Shown: piece after piece, positions 26,470 to 35,730 of the stretch
Layout of the letters: every line of letters starts with the position of its first letter
Numbering within the stretch: position 1 is the stretch's first letter
From: Elusimicrobiaceae bacterium
Lineage (GTDB): Bacteria; Elusimicrobiota; Elusimicrobia; Elusimicrobiales; Elusimicrobiaceae
Assembly: GCA_017618215.1 (NCBI GenBank)
Contig: JAFZUQ010000004.1
Span: forward strand, 1-64,000
Direction: 5' to 3'
DNA length: 64,000 nt
Position numbers and translations under genes: made by a program
Notes under the pieces: generated by a model
The model's database searches: none
What the model was told of the DNA's origin: nothing
Seen by the model: only the letters and a program-made list of their open reading frames with translations

Positions 26470-28599
26470 CTAAATTTCATAGGGATTAGATTCTTCCTCG
26501 GAACTAATTTCCATATAGGAATCACTTATCGTGTCCTGTGAATTAGATTCTTCGGTTGTTTCTTGTCCCTGAGTAATATTAGAAGAACTACTCATCTCGG
26601 ATGACTGATATACTGTATTCTGTGATTGAGTAGTAATAACTGAAGAGCTTTGGACTGTTTCTTCTTCTATATTCCCCACTTGTCTTTTGGAAGGTTTATT
26701 CCAAAGCCTTTTTTGTGAATAATCCAAATTACTCTTTCGCTCATCACTAGTTCCCCAATAACCATCCTGTAACTGAGCTTCTTGTTCTTCTTTTATCTTT
26801 TTAAATTCTTCCTCTCTTACTACTTCGGACTCTGTTTTAATAACGATATCATCCTCATTAGTAGGACCTTCTTTCAATATAACTTGACGCTTTAAAATAC
26901 GCTCACGTCCTGATGCATCTCTAGCCTTAAGAACAATAGTATATTTACCGGAAGGTAATAAATGACCGAAATAACGCTTACGTCCATTCCAAAAAGTTTG
27001 ATAATTTAATGGATTATTTCCGGAAAGTTGTTTCACCACATAATAATGTTTATCAGCGGCATGACTAACAATTTGTAATACCCATTCCTTTACCGGAGAA
27101 GATGCTTCCATTACAGAGAAATCTATCACAAAAACTTCTCCAAGAGACGGAGTAATCTCATTAAAAGGGTAAACTGCTAAACTTAACACAGGCGGTAAAT
27201 CTTTCTCCTGTAACTTAGACTTTAAATGAGATTTACCATCATAATCAAATACTACTGAAATACCGGCTAAATCACTGAATTTCTCAGGAGGTTCCTGAGT
27301 AGTTAAACCCATATTTAAAGTCATCTTAGACGGAGATATACCGCGATTTATGAGATAAGTATTAAGTGCCACAGCTTGGCGGACACCATGCAATGTGACA
27401 TCATCAGTATAACTACCCTCAGGCAAAATAACGTATGAAGGGGAATTTTCCAAAATCATCAAAGCATATACATCATCTAAAATCGGTGATGAAACTTTGT
27501 CCATTATTCTGCCTAAGAATAACGCAGAAGAATTAATATCTATTGCATCTACGTGTCCGTTCCGCATGTAAACTTGGACATCTTCATCAGCATTTAATTT
27601 GGTAACCAAATAATCTATCAATTCTTGTCTTTTTTGTTGTTCTTCCTTTCTTTGTAAAGAACGAATCTTAGATTCACTTCCTTTAGGGAAAGATGAATCA
27701 GTTTCATTGGAAATTATATTTCTTCCGCGTTCTACTTCTGCACTACCTTCAAGAACAATAAACTCTTCCTCTTCCGGTGATACGGCACCTGCAGGGATTC
27801 CTTCACTCGTATCAGCTATATCTTCAAACATTTCATCAGGCATTTCGTCCAAAGCTTCATTATATCTTTCCCCAATCATTTCGTTAGGCATTTCATCCAA
27901 GGTTTCATTATATCTTTCCCCAACCATTTCGTTAGGCATTTCGTCTAAAGCTTCATCATATCCTTCCTCAAGCATTTCACCGGGCATTTCTTCCAAAGCT
28001 TCATTGCGCCTTTCTTTAAATACTTTACTGGGTAATCTTCCTTCATATTCATCAAACATTTCTTCAGATATTTCACTGGATGTTTCTCTAAATATTTCAT
28101 CTTCAGGTTCTGGTTGAGAATATGAATTTCTCACATTTTTTTGTGAACCAAATGGGTCAGCTTCCGGCACAGAACTAGGAGGTTCTGCTATCGTTTCTTT
28201 TTCTTCTTTGATAAAAACTTCTTTCAAAGGCTCTCCATTACCACTTTGGACTGTTACTTGTTTTTGGGAAGATTTACTTTGCAGTACTTTACCTCTTGTA
28301 CCGAGATTTTGGCGTTTATCTATTTCTTCATCATAAGGAACTTGTTTTGGGGCCACCACACCGCCTCTATCGAAGTGAATCAAATTTACATACTCATTAG
28401 CTTCAGCAATCTGATCGGTATTGCCGCTCACAAACACATTTATAAAATTATCCATTGCCTCTTCATAGCGACCATCGGCAAAAAGCCTTTTACCTCTGGC
28501 TAAAGATTCTTCTGCGTTATTATCGAGTGCGAAAAGAGAACCGGAGAGCATAACGGAAGAAATGATTAACATTACAAAAAAGTAAAATTTTAATTTCAT
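26470..28599 (-). CDS. TPR/acidic-repeat protein with OmpA-like domain, head of pilus operon
   Basis: This 709-aa protein has a signal peptide (1-25, SLFALD) and a TPR-like unit (about 29-75). A Glu-rich region with four 16-residue repeats (198-261) follows. Next is a domain resembling OmpA C-terminal peptidoglycan-binding modules (about 325-445; VRQAVALNTYLINRGISP), then a FlgD-like Ig strand set (about 465-580). The tail is Ser/Thr/Gln-rich. It may fix the machine to the cell wall. The key Asp and Arg of OmpA are not obvious, so the match is partial. Confidence 0.65.
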   Translation of the reverse strand: MKLKFYFFVMLIISSVMLSGSLFALDNNAEESLARGKRLFADGRYEEAMDNFINVFVSGNTDQIAEANEYVNLIHFDRGGVVAPKQVPYDEEIDKRQNLGTRGKVLQSKSSQKQVTVQSGNGEPLKEVFIKEEKETIAEPPSSVPEADPFGSQKNVRNSYSQPEPEDEIFRETSSEISEEMFDEYEGRLPSKVFKERRNEALEEMPGEMLEEGYDEALDEMPNEMVGERYNETLDEMPNEMIGERYNEALDEMPDEMFEDIADTSEGIPAGAVSPEEEEFIVLEGSAEVERGRNIISNETDSSFPKGSESKIRSLQRKEEQQKRQELIDYLVTKLNADEDVQVYMRNGHVDAIDINSSALFLGRIMDKVSSPILDDVYALMILENSPSYVILPEGSYTDDVTLHGVRQAVALNTYLINRGISPSKMTLNMGLTTQEPPEKFSDLAGISVVFDYDGKSHLKSKLQEKDLPPVLSLAVYPFNEITPSLGEVFVIDFSVMEASSPVKEWVLQIVSHAADKHYYVVKQLSGNNPLNYQTFWNGRKRYFGHLLPSGKYTIVLKARDASGRERILKRQVILKEGPTNEDDIVIKTESEVVREEEFKKIKEEQEAQLQDGYWGTSDERKSNLDYSQKRLWNKPSKRQVGNIEEETVQSSSVITTQSQNTVYQSSEMSSSSNITQGQETTEESNSQDTISDSYMEISSEEESNPYEI
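27817..28008 (-). repeat. Four 48-bp in-frame repeats
   Basis: Four consecutive 16-residue units with consensus YNEALDEMPNEMIGER (the first is RNEALEEMPGEMLEEG) lie within the acidic part of the OmpA-like protein. The two central copies are closest. Such units change number easily and the region is probably unstructured or helical. Confidence 0.85.
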
Positions 28600-28641
28600 A
28601 AAATGCCTCTTTTAGAAAATCCCCTAAAGTCCATATAAATA

Positions 28642-28669
28642 ATTATATCAATTTAATAGCTTTTGTAAA
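28642..28669 (-). promoter_or_regulatory. Promoter of the pilus/secretion operon
   Basis: On the minus strand TTTACA (28669-28664), a 16-bp spacer and TATAAT (28647-28642) lie upstream of ATG 28599. The predicted leader is about 36 nt and includes AGAGG. Sixteen genes down to 13207 follow without a visible terminator, so this may drive the whole cluster. Confidence 0.65.
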
Positions 28670-28683
28670 GCCCTTTTTATTAC

Positions 28684-31218
28684 TCACATTAATATATTAA
28701 CATTTTTTAACCTATTTTTGGCAAGTTCATCATAAGGATCTATATACAATATTTCTTCAAGCATATCCTTACTTACTTGCTTATCACCACATTTTTGTGC
28801 AGATAATGATAGTGAAAAATTATAAGATTTATTCCAAAAATTATTTCCTTTATAGTGTTTCAAAGCATTCATCGCTTCACAAAACTTACCTCGCTTAAAG
28901 TCAAACTCTGCTAATAAAGAAACTGCCTCAGGCTCATCAGGATATGCCACTTGCAATTTTTTAATATCATTGAGTAAAGCCCCTGTCTGCTGCGTTTTTA
29001 TTTCGTCTTTTAAACTGTTAAATATTTTTACTTTCTCCAGGAATTTATCATCGGTATTATCAGTTTCGCAATCAATAATAATTTTTAATGCTGCTTTATC
29101 AAAAATATTTTTTCTTAAGGCCTTTAGTGCAAAAACAGTAGCATTTTCGAAATCTTTTTCTTTAAAATATATTTCCGCCAAATACGATGGTAAATTAGGT
29201 TCATAAGGCAAAATTTCAATTAAATTCTCAAGTAATTTTTTATCCTCTTTTGAAACAGAATCTTGGCCTGATAAAATATTGGCAAAAAGTTCTGCCGCAG
29301 GAGTATATGTCGGCAATAAGGATAAAGTTTTTCGCAAATTTTCTAAGGCTTCTTCCCGTTTATTTCGCGTATAGTTCAAAGCAGCAAGACGATAATTAAA
29401 TTCATAATACGCCGGGTAAAATTTTAGGACTTTTTCAGTAATATTTTGTGCTTTTTTAAATTCATTAATAGCAACATAATTATTAATAAGCACGTAATAA
29501 GATTCGGGCCTAAATGAAGAAATTTCTATCGCTTTTTCCATATCATCAATGGTAGCTTGATAATTTCCCTTTACTAAATTTTTATAACCTTTAAGTTCAT
29601 AAGTTTGAGCAATAAAATATTTTGTTTGAAAACTGATTAAACCATAAATAATAAAGCAGATTAAAATAGAAATTACCCAACAAATACTCTTTCTTAAACT
29701 CACTCTTTTACTCTTAGTATTTAAGTTATTAAGAGATGAGGAAATAAACCAGAACGCAAAACCTACTAGTAAAGTACGCAAGGTTATATTAAATAAATTA
29801 TCAATCAATACGCTTATTAAACCAAAAATTAAGGCAAAATAAAAATATTTTTCTTCATTACTGAGAGTCTTAATTTTTTTATTAAACATAGCAAACAATA
29901 AAATCCAAAAACACACATAAACCGCAACCGATATAAATCCACCATCTGATAATATTTCCAAATACTCATTATGTGCATCATTCGCCTGCATGTTCATTTT
30001 ATCTAAAGTAGGATTTTTTGCAATTAATTTACCTTGGCAATACGGAAAATTAAGTTGAAAAGAATTTACACCTTTGCCAAAAATCGGAGAATTTTTAAAA
30101 TTATTCAAAGCACAATGCCACATCATTAAACGCTGGTGTAAAGGTTGAATTAAATACTTACTTTGCAAAGAAAATGTTTTTAAACTGAAAACTTGTTTTA
30201 CTTCTGAGATTCTTGCGCCCGGGGTAGAAATGCCTTTATTTTTTAAACCGGATATTATAGCAACAGAACAAACACAAAATATCAAAAATAAAACAAATAT
30301 TTTTGCAAATTTATTCAGAAATATTTTTCTAAGTTCTTTACATAAAAACAAAAATCCAACTGTACAAAACAATAAACCAAGCCACGCAGAGCGTGTGCCG
30401 GATATTATTAAAAACAAAGCCAAAACCAAAGTTATAAAACCGCTTATTAAATTTCCTTTTTTATTTTTTGCTTGCAAAAATAGGAGCAACGAATAAGGCA
30501 AAAAAAGCAAAACAAAAGAAGCCAAAAAGTTGGGATTACCGAAAGTCGATACGGAACGCGCGCCGAATTCCTTTGAAATATCTAGAACCCAAAACAGTTC
30601 AAAACCTAGTGCTTGCATTAAACCATATAAACAAGCACAAAAACAAGTGGCGAGCATAACATCTAAAATCTCTTTTATCCCATATTGCTTTATATAGACA
30701 AAACACAAATAAGTGCCACTACCGAATATTAAAATAGCAACCAAAAAACTTGCCTGAATTTTCCACAAAAGCCAAGCTAAACACCATAGAAAAATATTTT
30801 TAAAAAATTTATAAGATTGGTCACCAAAACTTATTTTTGAAACTGTTATCTTAGCAAATAAAAAACCAAATATTAAACCAAAAAACAAATAATCAGATTT
30901 TCGCAAAAATTCATTTATTAAAGCTAGCTGATGATTATCAAAGAAATAATTAAAAATCAAAGAAAGCAATAGAGAAAATAAAAAAACAATAAAAATAAAA
31001 TCTAATTTAGAGTAGCGAAAATTTATTTCTCTTTTAAGCAGGATTTCACCCCCCCAACACAAAACAAAACCACTGCCGAAAATGCTTAGAAACAGAGGTT
31101 GTATCGCAAAAGGATTTTGTGTAGTATCAGTCAAAAACAGTAACGGGCATACAAATAGACAAACGGTAAAACAAAACCCCTTAAATATTTCAGTAAAATT
31201 CAAAATTTTATTTTGCAT
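28684..31218 (-). CDS. O-antigen ligase-like polytopic protein with C-terminal TPRs
   Basis: This 844-aa protein has an N-terminal part with about a dozen TM helices. The Wzy/WaaL signature pieces are TFGNPNFLASF, SGTRSAWLGL and a large periplasmic loop with GKGVNSFQLNFPYC and NDAHNEYLEIL. A TPR tail (about 545-840) follows. Such proteins join lipid-linked glycans to lipid A or to proteins (PglL/PilO-type O-oligosaccharyltransferases). Its place beside the prepilin operon makes protein glycosylation possible. It overlaps the upstream paralog by 11 bp. Confidence 0.8.
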   Translation of the reverse strand: MQNKILNFTEIFKGFCFTVCLFVCPLLFLTDTTQNPFAIQPLFLSIFGSGFVLCWGGEILLKREINFRYSKLDFIFIVFLFSLLLSLIFNYFFDNHQLALINEFLRKSDYLFFGLIFGFLFAKITVSKISFGDQSYKFFKNIFLWCLAWLLWKIQASFLVAILIFGSGTYLCFVYIKQYGIKEILDVMLATCFCACLYGLMQALGFELFWVLDISKEFGARSVSTFGNPNFLASFVLLFLPYSLLLFLQAKNKKGNLISGFITLVLALFLIISGTRSAWLGLLFCTVGFLFLCKELRKIFLNKFAKIFVLFLIFCVCSVAIISGLKNKGISTPGARISEVKQVFSLKTFSLQSKYLIQPLHQRLMMWHCALNNFKNSPIFGKGVNSFQLNFPYCQGKLIAKNPTLDKMNMQANDAHNEYLEILSDGGFISVAVYVCFWILLFAMFNKKIKTLSNEEKYFYFALIFGLISVLIDNLFNITLRTLLVGFAFWFISSSLNNLNTKSKRVSLRKSICWVISILICFIIYGLISFQTKYFIAQTYELKGYKNLVKGNYQATIDDMEKAIEISSFRPESYYVLINNYVAINEFKKAQNITEKVLKFYPAYYEFNYRLAALNYTRNKREEALENLRKTLSLLPTYTPAAELFANILSGQDSVSKEDKKLLENLIEILPYEPNLPSYLAEIYFKEKDFENATVFALKALRKNIFDKAALKIIIDCETDNTDDKFLEKVKIFNSLKDEIKTQQTGALLNDIKKLQVAYPDEPEAVSLLAEFDFKRGKFCEAMNALKHYKGNNFWNKSYNFSLSLSAQKCGDKQVSKDMLEEILYIDPYDELAKNRLKNVNILM

Positions 31219-33382
31219 TTTGTTCGTTTAACTTTTTCTCTTCTTCCTCAAAAATTTTATCAAATTTCTGTGCTGTCGCATTATTTTTATGCTGTGCTAA
31301 ATATTCTTCATTTACAATATCTTCAGGCCCGCGCATATACATATTAAGCCAAATTCTTGCTGTTTTAAAATCTCTATGTTTTGCTGCAATATCAGCAAGC
31401 TGAAAATAAGTATTATCATAAACAGGATCCAAATGTAAAGAGCGTTTGAAATAAGCCTCTGATTGTTTATAATACTTTTCCCCTTCATAAAAATCTTTTT
31501 GGCCAACGTATGCAGCCATTTTTTTATAGAGCAAACCACGGTTATGCCAAACAAGAGCATTGTTCGGACTTAATGAAATTTCTTTATTATAATATTTATC
31601 GGCACGTTCAAAATCTGTCATTGGATCGGTGTCACCTTCTTGCTGCAGATACTTTCTTCTCATATCGAATCTATTGACAAAGAATGAAGCTTTAAATTGA
31701 TTAACACTCGTTCTAAACGGATTTAAACTAATAGCCTTCGTATAAACAAGCCCGGAGGAAGGATTCCCTTGCACCATCATTGACGAAGCCATATTTAAAT
31801 AATGGTCAGCAAGTAAAGTACCGAAGGCCTTAAACATTAAAAATGCCGTGAACGTTAAAAAAATTGCTACAAATATTTTTTTAGATTTCCATATAAAGTA
31901 ACCAAAAGAATATATCACGCTAACCAAAGCCACCAACAAAAACGACCAATACAACCCAAGCAGTAAGATATTATTTGACAATGCGATCTTAACAAATTGA
32001 TATCCGGTAAATACAGCAAAAAATAAAATAAAAGCACTCGCTAAAAAACATATGATTACAGAAAATACACCTGCCCTTTTGCTTTGATTATTTTCCGGTT
32101 TTTTCTTTTCAAGCCCACCGCAAGCCAGATTGAATAATACGCCGTTAAACAAGGCCAGAAAGTACATCGTAGAAACAAAATAAATACTTACGTCCACCAA
32201 GTTATGCAAATATATTGACGTACTTGCCATCAAAGCGGCAAACAAATTATAAGAGGTTTCCCTATCATCTGTATACTCAAAATATCTAAATGCCTTAAAA
32301 GCATTTTTCAATTGATAAAAAACTAAGTATAAAAATAACCCTAACCCCAAAATACCCAAAGTCGCCCACTGTTCAAGGAAAAAGTTTTCAGCATGCTGGG
32401 TTTCGGCATTATGTAAATTTTCCATATAGAATATATCGGGCCTTTTATATGCCTGATATATTACTTGAAATGAACCGAGTCCTGTTCCCGTAAGCGGTGT
32501 AGCCTGCACCATATCCCAAGTTGCACGCCAAGTAGATAAACGGAAGTTTACAGACTGCATACGCTGCGCCCCGAAATGCACAACCAAAGCACCTATTGCC
32601 AAAAATAACATCAAAGCGGAAATATTTATTATCTTTTTATGTTTACTTAATTTAGTTTTAAAAAAATTCAAATAAACACCTGCAAAAATAACCAAACTTA
32701 CACCAAGCCCCATCCACGCACCTTTACTTTCTGTGAAAAATATATCAGTGAGCAAAATGGCAGCAAGCAAAATATATCTTTTGTAATGTGTGTGACAAAA
32801 ACGTGCCAAAACCAACATTAAAGAAAATAAACAATAATTGCCCAAAAAGTTGGGGTTTGCAATAGTAGAAAATATACGTTTTTGGAAAGCCGAAGTCCAA
32901 TAAAGGAGGTCCACACCTTTATATATATATATATCCATTACCTGAATTAAACCGTAAATACCTACGATCCAAGCACAAGCCACTATGGCCTTAAAAAGCA
33001 AATTTATATCATCTTTATCAAATTCAAAAGTAACAATGGAAAAGAAAATACAAATACCTAAAAATTTAAATAAACTTTCCGCGCGCCCAATAATATACGG
33101 ATGAAAAAAATAGCCAATAATTACATAACCTACATATAGGATAAAAGGCAAAAGTTTAATTAAATTTTGACGCGTGAAAATATTTTCTTTATAAAAATAA
33201 AGTTTGGAAATCCAAAGCCCCAAAGCACCTAGCGCACCCATATAATAGAGAGTAATTTTAATTTGTGCGCTGTCTAGGGAATTTAAAAAGAGTGGCAGGG
33301 AAATAAAAAAACATAAGGCAGAAAGCCAATAAGTTAAAAGCCGGCTTTTTTCGGCCTTAACGGGTGATTGCTCGGTTTGCAT
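31208..33382 (-). CDS. O-antigen ligase-like polytopic protein with C-terminal TPRs (second copy)
   Basis: This 724-aa protein shares the plan of the downstream gene: multiple TM helices, TIANPNFLGNYCLF, ESKGAWMGLGVS, TGTGLGSFQVIYQ with HNAETQHAENFFLE, then TPR units (about 590-700). The two proteins are clearly diverged, so the duplication is old. A GGAGG ribosome site lies upstream, 19 bp after a tRNA gene, so it may be co-transcribed with the tRNA. Confidence 0.8.
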   Translation of the reverse strand: MQTEQSPVKAEKSRLLTYWLSALCFFISLPLFLNSLDSAQIKITLYYMGALGALGLWISKLYFYKENIFTRQNLIKLLPFILYVGYVIIGYFFHPYIIGRAESLFKFLGICIFFSIVTFEFDKDDINLLFKAIVACAWIVGIYGLIQVMDIYIYKGVDLLYWTSAFQKRIFSTIANPNFLGNYCLFSLMLVLARFCHTHYKRYILLAAILLTDIFFTESKGAWMGLGVSLVIFAGVYLNFFKTKLSKHKKIINISALMLFLAIGALVVHFGAQRMQSVNFRLSTWRATWDMVQATPLTGTGLGSFQVIYQAYKRPDIFYMENLHNAETQHAENFFLEQWATLGILGLGLFLYLVFYQLKNAFKAFRYFEYTDDRETSYNLFAALMASTSIYLHNLVDVSIYFVSTMYFLALFNGVLFNLACGGLEKKKPENNQSKRAGVFSVIICFLASAFILFFAVFTGYQFVKIALSNNILLLGLYWSFLLVALVSVIYSFGYFIWKSKKIFVAIFLTFTAFLMFKAFGTLLADHYLNMASSMMVQGNPSSGLVYTKAISLNPFRTSVNQFKASFFVNRFDMRRKYLQQEGDTDPMTDFERADKYYNKEISLSPNNALVWHNRGLLYKKMAAYVGQKDFYEGEKYYKQSEAYFKRSLHLDPVYDNTYFQLADIAAKHRDFKTARIWLNMYMRGPEDIVNEEYLAQHKNNATAQKFDKIFEEEEKKLNEQNAK

Positions 33383-33400
33383 TTTCCCTCCAAATGAATA

Positions 33401-33473
33401 AGCCGAGAATGGGGTTCGAACCCACGACCTGCCGCTTACGAAGCGGCTGCTCTACCAGCTGAGCTATCTCGGC
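33401..33473 (-). tRNA. tRNA-Thr(CGU)
   Basis: On the minus strand a full cloverleaf is seen. The acceptor GCCGAGA pairs with TCTCGGC, the D-arm is GCTC..GAGC, the anticodon stem GCCGC/GCGGC closes the loop TTCGTAA (anticodon CGT), and the T-arm is GTGGG TTCGAAC CCCAT. The discriminator is U. CCA is not encoded. It reads ACG codons. Confidence 0.95.
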
Positions 33474-33481
33474 ATATACAC

Positions 33482-33510
33482 ATTTTACCAATTTTGCACT
33501 CAAAGCGCAA
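33482..33510 (-). promoter_or_regulatory. Likely tRNA-Thr promoter
   Basis: On the minus strand TTGCGC (33510-33505), a 17-bp spacer and TAAAAT (33487-33482) end 8 nt before the tRNA 5' end. Confidence 0.45.
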
Positions 33511-33539
33511 AATACACCACAATGTAATTTAAATATTGT

Positions 33540-34973
33540 TTACCCCTTAATTAAACGGTTGAGTATCTTGTTAAGCAAAGCCGGGTTAGCCTTACCCTTG
33601 GACACCTTCATTACCGGGCCAACAAGAGCACCAATGGCCTTAGCATTTCCTGCTTTGACTTCGGAGGCCGCTTTAGGGTTTGCGGCAATTGCGGCTTTGG
33701 CCCAAACTTCAAGTTGTGCTTCATCATTAACTTGGCTGGCACCGGAACTTTCAAGCAATTTTTTAATGCTTTCTTTGGTGTCAAAGGCTTTGGCAAAAAC
33801 TTCTTTTGCAATTTTGGAAGATATTTTTCCGCCTTCAATTTGTTTGATTAGAAAAGCCAAATCTTTAGCAGACACAGGGCTTTGCAAAATTTCCAAATTG
33901 GCGGCTTTTAATTTGCCAGCTAAGTCAGAAAATATCCAATTTACCGCCGCTTTTGCTTGCACACCTTCTTTGAGGACTGTTTCAAAATAATCTTTTATGG
34001 CGCGCTCTTGCGTTACAAGGCCGGCATCATAAGCATTTAAGCCAAGTGTGTCCATATAAACTTTTTTCTGTTCATTAGGTAGTAGCGGCATGGCATTTTT
34101 AACTTCCTCAATTTCCGCTTGGGTTACTTGTAAAGGTGGGAGGTCTGGCTCCGGGAAATAACGATATTCCTGCGCGGTTTCTTTTGAGCGCATTACAAGT
34201 GTTTGGCCTTTTGCATCATCCCAAAGCATTGTTTGCTGAAGGACTTTGCCCCCCTCATTTAAGAGTTTGGTTTGGCGTTCAATTTCATAAGTAAGAGCAT
34301 CTTTGACGGCTTTAAAAGAATTTAAATTTTTAATTTCAATGCGCGTACCAAACTTTTCCGTACCGACGGGGCGAAGGGACAAATTAACATCCACACGGAG
34401 TTCACCCTTTTCCATATCGCAATTTGAAATATCAAGCCAAGCCATCATTTTTTTGAGATTGGTTAAATAGTTATATGCCTCTTGTGGGGAACGCATATCA
34501 GGCTCAGATACAATTTCAAGCAAAGGCACCCCGGAACGGTTAAAGTCAATTAAAGAACAGTCCCCACCGTGCATACTTTTGCCGGCATCCTCCTCAAGAT
34601 GCGCGCGCGTTATACCGATTTTTTTGGTATTTCCAGCCTTATCTTCCACCTCAATATATCCATGAGAAATTATAGGGTGCAAATCTTGTGAAATTTGATA
34701 GCCTTTCGGCAAATCAGGGTAAAAATAATTCTTGCGTGCAAATACGGAAATCTCATTTATATTTGCTTTCAAGGCAAGCCCTGCTTTTATACCAAGTTTA
34801 ACTGCCTCTTTATTCAATGTGGGCAAAACGCCGAGTTGCCCGGTACAAAGAGGGCAAATATTTGTATTTGGCGTACTGCCTGCCGCATTTTTACAACTAC
34901 AAAACATTTTGCTTGCGGTGTTCAACTGTAAATGTATTTCAAGACCGATAACCGGTTCAAAAGTCTGTTCCAT
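33540..34973 (-). CDS. gatB: Asp/Glu-tRNA(Asn/Gln) amidotransferase subunit B
   Basis: This 477-aa subunit of GatCAB recognises mischarged tRNA and forms the amide. Start chosen at ATG 34973 (MEQTFEPVIGLEIHLQL, the usual GatB beginning). Zinc Cys motifs CSCK and CPLC (about 38-60) and the C-terminal GatB/YqeY domain (about 330-477) are present. There is no Shine-Dalgarno; a TATAAT box ends 7 nt before the ATG. gatA and gatC are not in the window. Confidence 0.95.
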   Translation of the reverse strand: MEQTFEPVIGLEIHLQLNTASKMFCSCKNAAGSTPNTNICPLCTGQLGVLPTLNKEAVKLGIKAGLALKANINEISVFARKNYFYPDLPKGYQISQDLHPIISHGYIEVEDKAGNTKKIGITRAHLEEDAGKSMHGGDCSLIDFNRSGVPLLEIVSEPDMRSPQEAYNYLTNLKKMMAWLDISNCDMEKGELRVDVNLSLRPVGTEKFGTRIEIKNLNSFKAVKDALTYEIERQTKLLNEGGKVLQQTMLWDDAKGQTLVMRSKETAQEYRYFPEPDLPPLQVTQAEIEEVKNAMPLLPNEQKKVYMDTLGLNAYDAGLVTQERAIKDYFETVLKEGVQAKAAVNWIFSDLAGKLKAANLEILQSPVSAKDLAFLIKQIEGGKISSKIAKEVFAKAFDTKESIKKLLESSGASQVNDEAQLEVWAKAAIAANPKAASEVKAGNAKAIGALVGPVMKVSKGKANPALLNKILNRLIKG

Positions 34974-34979
34974 ATATGA

Positions 34980-34986
34980 TATTATA
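34980..34986. promoter_or_regulatory. Shared bidirectional -10 between gatB and a glycosyltransferase
   Basis: Only 19 bp separate two divergent ATGs (34973 minus, 34993 plus). TATAAT read on minus (34986-34981) and TATTAT read on plus (34980-34985) overlap, each ending 7 nt before its own ATG. Neither gene has a ribosome site. Leaderless, bidirectional initiation is the simplest reading. Confidence 0.5.
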
Positions 34987-34992
34987 TTAAAT

Positions 34993-35730
34993 ATGGAGAT
35001 AAATAGCATACCCAAAGTGATTCATTATTGTTGGGTCGGCGGAAAACCTTTAACCCCTCTTGCTGAGAAATGTATTGCAAGTTGGCAACGGGTTATGCCT
35101 GACTATGAAATAAAACGTTGGGATGAAAGTAATTATGATTTCAAAAAAAATAAATTTATGGCTAATGCATATAAACAAAAAAAATGGGGGTTTGTTCCTG
35201 ACTATGCACGCCTCGATATCATATATAACTACGGTGGTATTTATTTCGATACCGATGTTGAAACCTTAAAATCTTTTGATGAATTTTTAAAATATCCTGC
35301 TTTTTGCGGTTTTGAGTCAGAGCACTTTGTTGCACTCGGCCTTGTTTTTGGCGCCCAAAAAGGTAATAAAATAATAAAAAGATTAATGCAACCCTATGAG
35401 AATATGGATTTTAAAATAAGTGATAATATTTTAAAACAAGTATCACTTTATACAAAAATCAAAGCAGACAAATGGCAAAAAGAGGGCTTTATTCCTTCCC
35501 CCTTATTACAAACACAATTTTTGACGGAAAATTATGGGCTTAAACAAAATAATACACGTCAAAGTTTAGGTGATATTGAAATTTTCCCAAGTTCATATTT
35601 TGCGCCAAAAAATAATGCTAATTTACCGATAAAAACCGACAGCGCTTACAGCGTACATTGGTATGCATCTTCTTGGCTGCCGTGGTACTATAAGATTTAT
35701 TTAAAAGTTAAAAGGAAACTGTTTAAATGA
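34993..35730 (+). CDS. GT32-like glycosyltransferase (copy 1)
   Basis: This 245-aa protein resembles sugar transferases of the DXD (Gly_transf_sug/GT32) type: IPKVIHYCWVGG at the start, a WDESNYDF segment, and YGGIYFDTDVE with the DXD metal/nucleotide-sugar site. The start at 34993 is inferred; ORF sequence further upstream lies antisense inside gatB. The donor and acceptor are unknown. It is tandem with a close paralog through a 4-bp overlap. Confidence 0.82.
   Translation: MEINSIPKVIHYCWVGGKPLTPLAEKCIASWQRVMPDYEIKRWDESNYDFKKNKFMANAYKQKKWGFVPDYARLDIIYNYGGIYFDTDVETLKSFDEFLKYPAFCGFESEHFVALGLVFGAQKGNKIIKRLMQPYENMDFKISDNILKQVSLYTKIKADKWQKEGFIPSPLLQTQFLTENYGLKQNNTRQSLGDIEIFPSSYFAPKNNANLPIKTDSAYSVHWYASSWLPWYYKIYLKVKRKLFK
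35041..35328 (+). repeat. Direct repeat shared by tandem glycosyltransferases, copy 1
   Basis: These 288 bp align without gaps to 35763-36050 with about 10 differences by eye. They encode the catalytic half including the DXD motif. Confidence 0.9.

Noticed and set aside
27707-28117. 136-aa Ser-rich plus-strand ORF
   Set aside because: It reflects the 48-bp repeats of the opposite-strand gene.
34732-34992. N-terminal 87-residue extension of GT32 copy 1
   Set aside because: It is antisense to gatB and has no counterpart in the paralog at 35727.
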